Positions 1 through 5,066 of a DNA stretch of 7,110 bases are shown here, one piece after another. The stretch's first letter is position 1. Each line of letters begins with the position of its first letter. The notes below the pieces were generated by a model. It had not been told where the DNA came from, searched no databases, and saw only the letters and a list, made by a program, of their open reading frames with translations. The stretch covers positions 1 to 7,110 of the forward strand of contig JBEIRG010000225.1 in NCBI GenBank assembly GCA_040376155.1, given 5' to 3'. The position numbers were made by a program, and so were the translations under genes. This stretch comes from CADCWF01 sp903864575 (lineage in GTDB: Bacteria > Chloroflexota > Chloroflexia > Thermomicrobiales > UBA6265).

Positions 1-51
1 CCTGTGAAAGCGAGCGTCCGCTCGAGGTTCCGGCGCCGAGGAGCAACGCGG

Positions 52-1125
52 ATGGGTTCGATCGCGCAAGCGCCGGGGGCGGACCAGGTTATGGGTGGGC
101 CAGTCGTCATCGCTGCCTCGCCGGGTATCGCTCCAGAGCGAGGCTCCCGCGTTCGCTCCATCAGCGTGGTTGTGCCGGTCTACAACGAGGAAGGCAACCT
201 GCGCGAGCTACATCGTCGGGTGACCGCCGTGCTGGATCAGGTGGGCCTGCCCTTCGAGATCATCGTCGTGGACGATGGCTCGAAGGACGCGGGCTGGGCG
301 GTCCTGCAGGAACTTGCCGCGCGTGATCCACGTCTCAAGGCGCTGAGACACCGCCGAAACTTCGGGAAGGCGCGCGCCCTGACGACCGGGTTCGCCGCCG
401 CCGGCAACGATCTCGTGATCACGATGGATGGCGATCTGCAGGACGACCCTGACGAAATCCCCCGCTTCATCAAGCGGATCGAGGGAGGGGACGATCTCGT
501 TTCGGGCTGGAAGCAGAATCGGCAGGATCCAATCGGCAAGACGATGCCAAGCAAACTGTTCAATCGGACCGTTCGTGCGGTCACCGGAGTGCCGCTGCAC
601 GATTTCAACTGCGGATTCAAGGCTTATCGGCTCGATGTCGTCCGCAGCATTCGGCTGTACGGGGAGTTGCATCGGTTCACTCCGGTGCTGGCGAACGCCG
701 AAGGATTCCGCATTGGCGAACTGCCGGTGACGCATCACCCACGCACGTGGGGAACCTCAAAGTACGGTTGGTCCCGGTTGCCGAAAGGTTTTCTCGACCT
801 GCTCACCGTCACCTTCATCACGACCTACCGGCAGCGGCCGATGCACATGCTCGGATTGCCCGGACTGGTCACGATGGCGATCGGCGTGCTGATCGCCCTG
901 TGGCTGACGGCGGAGAAGGTGCTCTCCGGCGCCGCCATCGGCGGGCGCCCTTTGCTGCTGCTTGCGGTGTTGCTGATCGTTATCGGAGCGCAGTTTTTCG
1001 GGCTGGGACTGCTGGGCGAGTTGCTTGCCCATGGAGCCAATACGCCGGAGGCCGCCGCGCGCTCGGCGCCGGTACGGGAAACGATCGGCGTCCCGATGAA
1101 CCGAAACCGGGGCGCCGGTGAGTGA
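52..1125 (+). CDS. Family 2 glycosyltransferase, polyprenyl-phosphate (DPM1/GtrB) type, membrane-anchored
   Basis: This is a GT-A fold glycosyltransferase of 357 residues, expected to transfer a sugar from a nucleotide-sugar donor to a polyprenyl phosphate at the cytoplasmic membrane face. Visible motifs are PVYNEE (about residues 42-47), VVDDGS (72-77), the metal-binding region MDGDLQDDPDE (125-135), FNCGFKAYR (185-193) and HHPRTWGTSKYG (228-239). Two hydrophobic segments near 266-286 and 300-325 form the C-terminal membrane anchor usual in this subfamily. I chose ATG 52 because GAGGAG at 38-43 lies 8 nt upstream. The frame stays open to a GTG at position 4 and to the window edge, so a longer N-terminus cannot be excluded, and ATG 91 is also possible. 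The stop codon lies inside the next gene (8-bp overlap), indicating translational coupling with a flippase-like protein. Donor and acceptor cannot be told from sequence. Family assignment is firm; the precise role is inferred. Confidence 0.92.
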   Translation: MGSIAQAPGADQVMGGPVVIAASPGIAPERGSRVRSISVVVPVYNEEGNLRELHRRVTAVLDQVGLPFEIIVVDDGSKDAGWAVLQELAARDPRLKALRHRRNFGKARALTTGFAAAGNDLVITMDGDLQDDPDEIPRFIKRIEGGDDLVSGWKQNRQDPIGKTMPSKLFNRTVRAVTGVPLHDFNCGFKAYRLDVVRSIRLYGELHRFTPVLANAEGFRIGELPVTHHPRTWGTSKYGWSRLPKGFLDLLTVTFITTYRQRPMHMLGLPGLVTMAIGVLIALWLTAEKVLSGAAIGGRPLLLLAVLLIVIGAQFFGLGLLGELLAHGANTPEAAARSAPVRETIGVPMNRNRGAGE

Positions 1126-2116
1126 GAATGCCCGGAGTGGCGGCGGCGCGTTGAGATCGCTGCTCGGTGCGCCAACCCCCGTCATTTTTGTGGGAAGCAT
1201 CATCCTTGCGGTCATGGTGCTGGCGTGGCAGGGCACGCTCGTAAAGGTTGCAGCCGCCGCGGACACCCTTGAATGGCGGCAGGCCGTTCCCGCGATGCTG
1301 CTCTATTCCGTCGGGCTTGGGATGCTCGCCGCGCGCTGGCACGCGCTGGCGCGGATGGCGGGCGGAGGTGCGTCGCCGCCGGTTTCAGCGGAGGTTTTCC
1401 TGACCTCGGTTGTCGTCAACTACGCTGCCCCCATCGGGTTGGCTGTCCCGGCTCGGGCCGCGCTCTCCCGGCGCGATCTTGGCCTGACCACCCACGGCAG
1501 CGCCGCGGTGGTGTTGTGGGAGGCGCTCCTCGACCTCGGGGCGCTCGCGGCGGTCGGTGGGCTCTGGCTGGTGCTGGGCGGACTCGACGCGGCGCGGCTG
1601 CTGGCCGAGCAAGGGAAGGGCTGGGCTCTCTCGGTGGCGGCGCTCCTGATCGTCGCCGGGCTTTTGGGGGCCGCCGCGATCGGATTCTCCCGGCGCGTGC
1701 GGGAACGTCTGCGTCGCTTCGCGGGCGACGCCATCAGCCTTCCCGCGCGCAGGCCCCGTCCCGCGATGTGCGCGGCTGCGCTGACCGTGGCATTCTGGGC
1801 ACTGCAACTCGCGATCATGTCCCGTTTGCTCGCCTCGACCGGCGTCGCGCCGACCCCGCTCCTGGTGCTGGGCCTGATGGGGTGGCCGATGTTCATCGGC
1901 ATGGTCAGCCCAGTTCCTGGTGGGGCAGGTGTGCGGGAGGCGCTGATGGTTGCCGTGGCGGGATTTGCGCGAGTGGATGGCGCGGCCGTCCTGCTGGCCG
2001 CGCTGCTCTACCGGATGGCGCTCTTCGTCAGCCTGCCGGTGATCTACGCGCTGGCGCGGCTGTGGCGCTCGCGGTCTGGCGCGGCGGCATCAGGACCGAC
2101 AGGAGGAACGGTCTGA
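1118..2116 (+). CDS. Flippase-like integral membrane protein (lysylphosphatidylglycerol synthase TM-region family, UPF0104)
   Basis: This 332-residue, very hydrophobic protein matches the stand-alone membrane domain of the MprF/LPG-synthase family. About eight membrane segments can be picked out, near residues 21-37, 56-72, 92-112, 127-153, 169-190, 216-240, 246-268 and 288-313. The signature SPVPGGAGVREA (about 264-275) near the C-terminus and NYAAPIGLAVPAR (101-113) in the first half are typical. In MprF this domain flips a lipid; stand-alone versions are commonly annotated as flippase-like and often sit beside glycosyltransferases, as here. Movement of a lipid-linked sugar or modified lipid is therefore an inference. 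The lysyl-tRNA-dependent synthase domain is absent, so this is not an MprF enzyme. The GTG start overlaps the glycosyltransferase end by 8 bp and has only a weak purine-rich upstream region, so translation probably depends on coupling. The next gene starts 2 bp after the stop. Confidence 0.85.
   Translation: MSENARSGGGALRSLLGAPTPVIFVGSIILAVMVLAWQGTLVKVAAAADTLEWRQAVPAMLLYSVGLGMLAARWHALARMAGGGASPPVSAEVFLTSVVVNYAAPIGLAVPARAALSRRDLGLTTHGSAAVVLWEALLDLGALAAVGGLWLVLGGLDAARLLAEQGKGWALSVAALLIVAGLLGAAAIGFSRRVRERLRRFAGDAISLPARRPRPAMCAAALTVAFWALQLAIMSRLLASTGVAPTPLLVLGLMGWPMFIGMVSPVPGGAGVREALMVAVAGFARVDGAAVLLAALLYRMALFVSLPVIYALARLWRSRSGAAASGPTGGTV
2101..2106 (+). promoter_or_regulatory. Ribosome binding site of the methyltransferase gene
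   Basis: A perfect AGGAGG lies inside the last codons of the flippase-like gene, 11 nt before ATG 2118. The spacing is slightly long, but it is the only strong Shine-Dalgarno sequence nearby and fixes the methyltransferase start. Confidence 0.7.
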
Positions 2117-2117
2117 C

Positions 2118-2759
2118 ATGGGAGCATCATCGAACATCGACCTTGCCGCGTATGCCGACGAGTCCAGCAACTTTCGCAAGCATACGACCGGCAACCCGGT
2201 CCAGCGCGCGCTGATCGAACGCTTCCATGCGCGGATCGTGGACCGGGTAATGTCCCTCCATCCGCGCACGTTTTTCGACGCCGGGTGCGGCGAGGGCTTC
2301 GTTTCGGCCGAGCTTTGGGCGGCGATGCCGGGGCTGCAGATCACCGGCGTCGACTCCAGCGCGGATGCGGCAGCCATTGCCTCACAGCGGGTTCCGCAGG
2401 GAACCTTCGGGCAGGGTGATGTGCTGGATCTGCCATTTGAGAATGAGCGCTTCGACGTGGTCGGCTGCTTCGAGGTGCTCGAGCACCTCCGGGGAGATGA
2501 CCCAGCGCGCGCGCTTGCCGAGTACGCCCGGATCGCACGGACGGGGGTGGTGCTCAGTGTCCCGCACGAGCCCGCTTTCTCGCTGGCGAACGCCGCCCGC
2601 GGCAAGAATCTCGATATCCGGCCTCGCGGCAGCGACCCCGATCACAAGCAGTTCTGGAGCAGGCGTTCGTTCGGCGAACTGGTCGCCCGTGAGTTCGACG
2701 TCATCGGGCTTGGCGGATCGTTTCCATGGACGATTTGCGTCGGCCGGTCGCGCCGCTAA
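2118..2759 (+). CDS. Class I SAM-dependent methyltransferase (methyltransferase type 11-like)
   Basis: This soluble 213-residue protein has the Rossmann-fold motifs of SAM-dependent methyltransferases. FDAGCGEGF (about residues 53-61) is the glycine-rich SAM-binding motif I, GVDSS (77-81) ends strand 2 with the acidic residue that binds the SAM ribose, GDVLDLPF (100-107) is motif II-like, and FDVVGCFEVLEHL (112-124) is the following strand and helix. SVPHEP (147-152) and DPDHKQFWSRRSF (173-185) belong to the C-terminal half typical of UbiE/Methyltransf_11-like enzymes. The length is complete for the family. It follows the flippase-like gene by one base and is preceded by AGGAGG, so it is probably cotranscribed with the glycosyltransferase and flippase-like genes. 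Methylation of a glycan or lipid precursor is suggested by context only; the substrate is unknown. Confidence 0.88.
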   Translation: MGASSNIDLAAYADESSNFRKHTTGNPVQRALIERFHARIVDRVMSLHPRTFFDAGCGEGFVSAELWAAMPGLQITGVDSSADAAAIASQRVPQGTFGQGDVLDLPFENERFDVVGCFEVLEHLRGDDPARALAEYARIARTGVVLSVPHEPAFSLANAARGKNLDIRPRGSDPDHKQFWSRRSFGELVAREFDVIGLGGSFPWTICVGRSRR

Positions 2760-2814
2760 GCGAACGCCGCCGTGGGCGCCGGGGTATCCTTGCAGCACAC
2801 GGCCCTCGTTCGCT
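2759..2814 (+). promoter_or_regulatory. Imperfect inverted repeat filling the methyltransferase-propeller gap, with a -10-like hexamer
   Basis: AGCGAACG at 2759-2766 is the exact reverse complement of CGTTCGCT at 2807-2814. Inside it, GCCGTG at 2769-2774 pairs with CACGGC at 2798-2803. The fold would span from the methyltransferase stop codon to 3 nt before ATG 2818. No U-tract follows, so it is not a classical intrinsic terminator. TATCCT at 2785-2790 resembles a -10 element, but I find no convincing -35. It may be an attenuator, an RNA-processing or stability element, or chance structure in GC-rich DNA. Confidence 0.35.
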
Positions 2815-2817
2815 GGC

Positions 2818-4416
2818 ATGACCATGGCCGCTCGCACTGTTGTCTGCACCATCTGCGGGGCGCGCACTGGTGCAGATCGACCATTTTGCACTGGATGCGG
2901 ACGACCCCTGTCCACCGGGTTGGCTGATCTCGCGCCCTCAGGGCAAACCCAGTTTTCGTTGCCGGACTACCTGTTGCATCCGGCTTCGAACCGGCGCCCG
3001 TCGCGGCCGGCCTTTCTCGATGAGCCACCCGGTCCCGGGTTGCTGATCTCCGGAGCCATCGCCATCGGCGCGGCGCTGATGTTCAGCAGATTGACGGCCT
3101 TTGGAGCAGGGCTGATCGCGATCGGCATCCTGTTGTTGCTGGGAGGGCTCTGGCAGCGACGGATGGATCGAACATCGCTCGAGCGCGTGGGCTGGGCGGC
3201 GGCCTTTGCTGGCGCCCTCGCGGTCGCGGGGGTGATCGGGCAGGCGGCCTCGCCACGACCGCAGAATGGGCCGGTCGCGGGTATCGCGCTTCCCACCAGT
3301 GCTGCAGGGCAGCCTGCCGCTGAGGCTGAGCCTGAGCCTGGAGCAGGCTCAATGCCAATGGAGCGAGGAGATGCGGCCCGGTCTGGCCGCAACTCCGGGC
3401 CTGGACCGGACGCGAACAATCGGATCGTTGCCCGCTGGCGCGTCTACGCCGGCGGAGAAGCATACGCATCGCCGATCGTCGCGGAAGGAATGGCAATCCT
3501 GCCGACTCGGACCGGCGAGCTTCTGGCGATCGATGCTGCAACGGGAGAGGAGCGGTGGCGGACCGACCTCGGAGGGTACGTCGCACGATCCACCGCCGCG
3601 GCGAATGACGCGGCGGTGTTTGTCGCAACGGGATACTCCGTCGTGGCTGTTTCCCTTGCGGATGGCGGCGTGTTGTGGCGTGCGCCGATCAGGTTTGCCG
3701 GGCCGTCCGCACCGCTGCTGGATGGCGGGCGGGTGATTCTTGCGACGCAGGAAGGATCCGTGTACGCATTCGATGCCCGATCCGGAAAGCAGGTCTGGTC
3801 CCGGCACAACGACGGATTGGTCTTTGGCGCAGCGGCGCTTTCGGATGGACGGGTCTATATCGGCAACGAGCGGGGGCAGGTTTTCGCTCTGGACGCAGCT
3901 GGTGGTCGGGAAATCTGGCGCGCGGATGCCGGTGGCGAGATTCGCGGCGGATTGGCGGTTTCGGGTGGATCGCTCTTCGTCACGACGCGCGTGCCCTCGC
4001 TCGTTGCACTTGCGACTGACACGGGGCGCACGAGATGGACGGCGCCAACCGGCGGCGATACCGCGCCATCAATTCGCAACGGTCTTGTGCATCACTGCCC
4101 GGAGGAGGGCGGTCTGGTTGTCATGGACAGCAGAAGCGGGAGGGTGAACTGGAGGGCGTCAGGCAATGGGCTGCCTTCCGGCCCGCCGGTGATCGCGGGA
4201 GACGAAATCTATCTGGGCATTGGAAACACGGTGGCCGCACTGGACGCCGGGAACGGCGCGATGCTGTGGCAGTATACGACCGCCGGAGCGATCGCCGGAT
4301 CGCCCGCGGTCGTCGGAGGAATGGTCTTTGCCGCGAGCGCGGATGGATACCTTTACGCCCTTGGAGCGCCAATCGAAAGCGGTGGGGGACTGGAGGAATC
4401 CGCCCAGACAGGGTAG
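2818..4416 (+). CDS. Membrane protein with zinc ribbon, three TM segments and 8-bladed PQQ-like beta-propeller
   Basis: This 532-residue protein starts with a treble-cysteine-pair zinc ribbon (CTIC at 10-13, CTGC at 24-27). Three hydrophobic segments follow near residues 74-89, 94-111 and 124-141, then a low-complexity A/E/P/G linker (about 145-195) and a beta-propeller from about 200 to 520. Seven clear blade ends of the PQQ-repeat type are seen, for example LAIDAATGEERW, YAFDARSGKQVW, FALDAAGGREIW, VVMDSRSGRVNW and AALDAGNGAMLW. The last half-blade (GYLYALG) can close on the first strand (ARWRVYAGG), giving eight blades. With a cytoplasmic ribbon, three helices would place the propeller outside the cell. 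I see no vicinal-cysteine disulfide or dehydrogenase catalytic region, so a scaffold or binding role is more likely than PQQ-dependent oxidation. ATG 2818 and ATG 2824 are both possible and neither has a good Shine-Dalgarno sequence; the frame is open upstream but overlaps the methyltransferase, which I do not take as coding. Partner and function are unknown. Confidence 0.85.
   Translation: MTMAARTVVCTICGARTGADRPFCTGCGRPLSTGLADLAPSGQTQFSLPDYLLHPASNRRPSRPAFLDEPPGPGLLISGAIAIGAALMFSRLTAFGAGLIAIGILLLLGGLWQRRMDRTSLERVGWAAAFAGALAVAGVIGQAASPRPQNGPVAGIALPTSAAGQPAAEAEPEPGAGSMPMERGDAARSGRNSGPGPDANNRIVARWRVYAGGEAYASPIVAEGMAILPTRTGELLAIDAATGEERWRTDLGGYVARSTAAANDAAVFVATGYSVVAVSLADGGVLWRAPIRFAGPSAPLLDGGRVILATQEGSVYAFDARSGKQVWSRHNDGLVFGAAALSDGRVYIGNERGQVFALDAAGGREIWRADAGGEIRGGLAVSGGSLFVTTRVPSLVALATDTGRTRWTAPTGGDTAPSIRNGLVHHCPEEGGLVVMDSRSGRVNWRASGNGLPSGPPVIAGDEIYLGIGNTVAALDAGNGAMLWQYTTAGAIAGSPAVVGGMVFAASADGYLYALGAPIESGGGLEESAQTG
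3319..3342 (+). repeat. Short hexanucleotide tandem repeat in the propeller linker
   Basis: Four successive hexamers (GCTGAG, GCTGAG, CCTGAG, CCTGGA) encode alternating Ala-Glu and Pro-Glu in the linker between membrane segments and propeller. The end of the tract also forms an 8-bp hairpin (TGAGCCTG at 3333-3340 with CAGGCTCA at 3344-3351). Being a multiple of three, copy changes would alter linker length without a frameshift. Confidence 0.5.
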
Positions 4417-4422
4417 GATTCA

Positions 4423-4446
4423 CGAAACCTCGGAGAAGGGGTTTCG
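4423..4446 (+). other. Hairpin just downstream of the propeller gene
   Basis: Positions 4423-4431 pair with 4438-4446 (CGAAACCTC with GGGGTTTCG, including one G-U pair) around a 6-nt loop, starting 7 nt after the propeller stop codon. There is no U-tract, so it is not a canonical intrinsic terminator. It may define or protect the 3' end of the upstream transcript, and its right arm overlaps the predicted -35 of the next promoter. Confidence 0.5.
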
Positions 4447-4470
4447 CAATCGCGCTCCGGGTAGTACAAT
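4443..4470 (+). promoter_or_regulatory. Predicted sigma70-type promoter for the small secreted protein
   Basis: TTCGCA at 4443-4448 (4 of 6 matches to TTGACA) and TACAAT at 4465-4470 (5 of 6 to TATAAT) are separated by 16 bp. A start site near 4477 would leave a leader of about 85 nt before ATG 4562. An A/T-rich hexamer this close to consensus stands out in the surrounding GC-rich sequence, and its place upstream of a gene with its own terminator supports the call. The leader contains a possible 6-bp hairpin (CCGTAG 4496-4501 with CTACGG 4517-4522). Confidence 0.55.
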
Positions 4471-4548
4471 ACGACGGGCATCAGGTGTGCCTGCACCGTA
4501 GCGGTCGGGGGGCTGTCTACGGACCAAAGGGCTCGGGGTGAGCGTGTT

Positions 4549-4554
4549 GGAGGG
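4549..4554 (+). promoter_or_regulatory. Ribosome binding site deciding the start of the small secreted protein
   Basis: GGAGGG lies 7 nt before ATG 4562, which is ideal spacing. It is too close to ATG 4556 (1 nt) and lies downstream of GTG 4538, so it selects ATG 4562 among the three in-frame candidates. Confidence 0.7.
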
Positions 4555-4561
4555 AATGGAC

Positions 4562-4813
4562 ATGAAGGGTATTGCGCTGGGCCTCGCCGTCGCTGGCGTT
4601 GCGGCGTTCGGGTTCTCGGGTGTCGCGTCGGCGGCCGAGTCGCCGGCCGAGGTCGCTGCGGTGACCGTCTTCTGCCACGAAGTCGGCTACCAGCTCCACG
4701 AGTGCGGCGATGCGGTGAAGGTTGCGCTCAACGACGGCGTCATCGGCGCCACCAACGCCAATCTGGCGGCGGCTGGCATCGACTACGTCGTCGGCAACAG
4801 CATCAGCCACTAA
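4562..4813 (+). CDS. Small secreted protein of unknown family with signal peptide and two cysteines
   Basis: I do not recognise the family of this 83-residue product. Its first 24 residues look like a Sec signal peptide: a short MKG head with one positive charge, a hydrophobic core of Ala, Val, Gly, Leu and Phe, and an AxA-type site (VASA before AES) predicting cleavage after residue 24. The mature part would be about 59 residues, beginning AESPAEVAAV. It has two cysteines, Cys38 and Cys48, which could form a disulfide outside the cell, and several histidines (39, 46 and C-terminal 83). No lipobox cysteine follows the signal peptide, so it is not a lipoprotein. Start ATG 4562 is set by GGAGGG 7 nt upstream; ATG 4556 and GTG 4538 are poorer alternatives. 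A predicted promoter lies about 90 bp upstream and a strong terminator begins 23 bp after the stop, so it is probably monocistronic. That arrangement supports a real gene despite its small size. Confidence 0.72.
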   Translation: MKGIALGLAVAGVAAFGFSGVASAAESPAEVAAVTVFCHEVGYQLHECGDAVKVALNDGVIGATNANLAAAGIDYVVGNSISH

Positions 4814-4836
4814 TCGGCTGGGGTTACCCGGTCACC

Positions 4837-4891
4837 ATCGCCCGGAGGTATCGGTCCGACCTGTCGGCCGAATCTCCGGGCGATTTGTTTT
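4837..4891 (+). terminator. Rho-independent terminator of the small secreted protein gene
   Basis: Positions 4837-4847 (ATCGCCCGGAG) pair perfectly with 4874-4884 (CTCCGGGCGAT), an 11-bp stem. The apical part can fold further: TCGG 4851-4854 with CCGA 4868-4871 and CCGA 4856-4859 with TCGG 4864-4867. The tract ATTTGTTTT at 4883-4891 follows. On the opposite strand no T-tract follows the stem, so it should act only on plus-strand transcription and not on the convergent carboxylase gene. Confidence 0.82.
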
Positions 4892-5066
4892 CGAACCTTC
4901 CCTCGGACGCCGGAGAATCGCCCTGGTGGACGAACGCCGAACCGGCAAACTTCCCTTCGCCCGCACGGGTCTGCTGCCGCCTCCGCAATCGATGGAGGAG
5001 CTTTGCCAGCGCGTCCGCGATTCCGGGGAGAGGACGCCGGCGAGTTGGCATACGACGTGGGCAGGG
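4892..5066. other. Intergenic region between convergent units, nothing recognised
   Basis: This 175-bp stretch separates the plus-strand terminator from the carboxylase stop codon. I found only weak inverted repeats (for example GCGTCC 5011-5016 with GGACGC 5032-5037) without T-tracts. An open plus-strand frame from GTG 4926 to 5156 runs into the 3' end of the carboxylase gene antisense; it lacks a convincing ribosome binding site and I do not call it a gene. Confidence 0.5.

Noticed and set aside
1273..2214. Plus-strand open frame of 313 codons overlapping the flippase-like gene
   Set aside because: It is out of frame with the clearly recognisable membrane protein, and its translation is an Arg/Gly/Ala-rich shadow with no motifs.
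2365..2817. In-frame upstream extension of the propeller protein by 151 residues
   Set aside because: It would overlap the methyltransferase through its conserved motifs, and the extra sequence is Arg/Ser-rich and resembles no domain. The zinc ribbon right after ATG 2818 fits a natural N-terminus.
2818..4416. Annotation of the propeller protein as a quinoprotein (PQQ-dependent) dehydrogenase
   Set aside because: Vicinal cysteines and the dehydrogenase catalytic region are not seen, and blade repeats alone do not imply PQQ binding.
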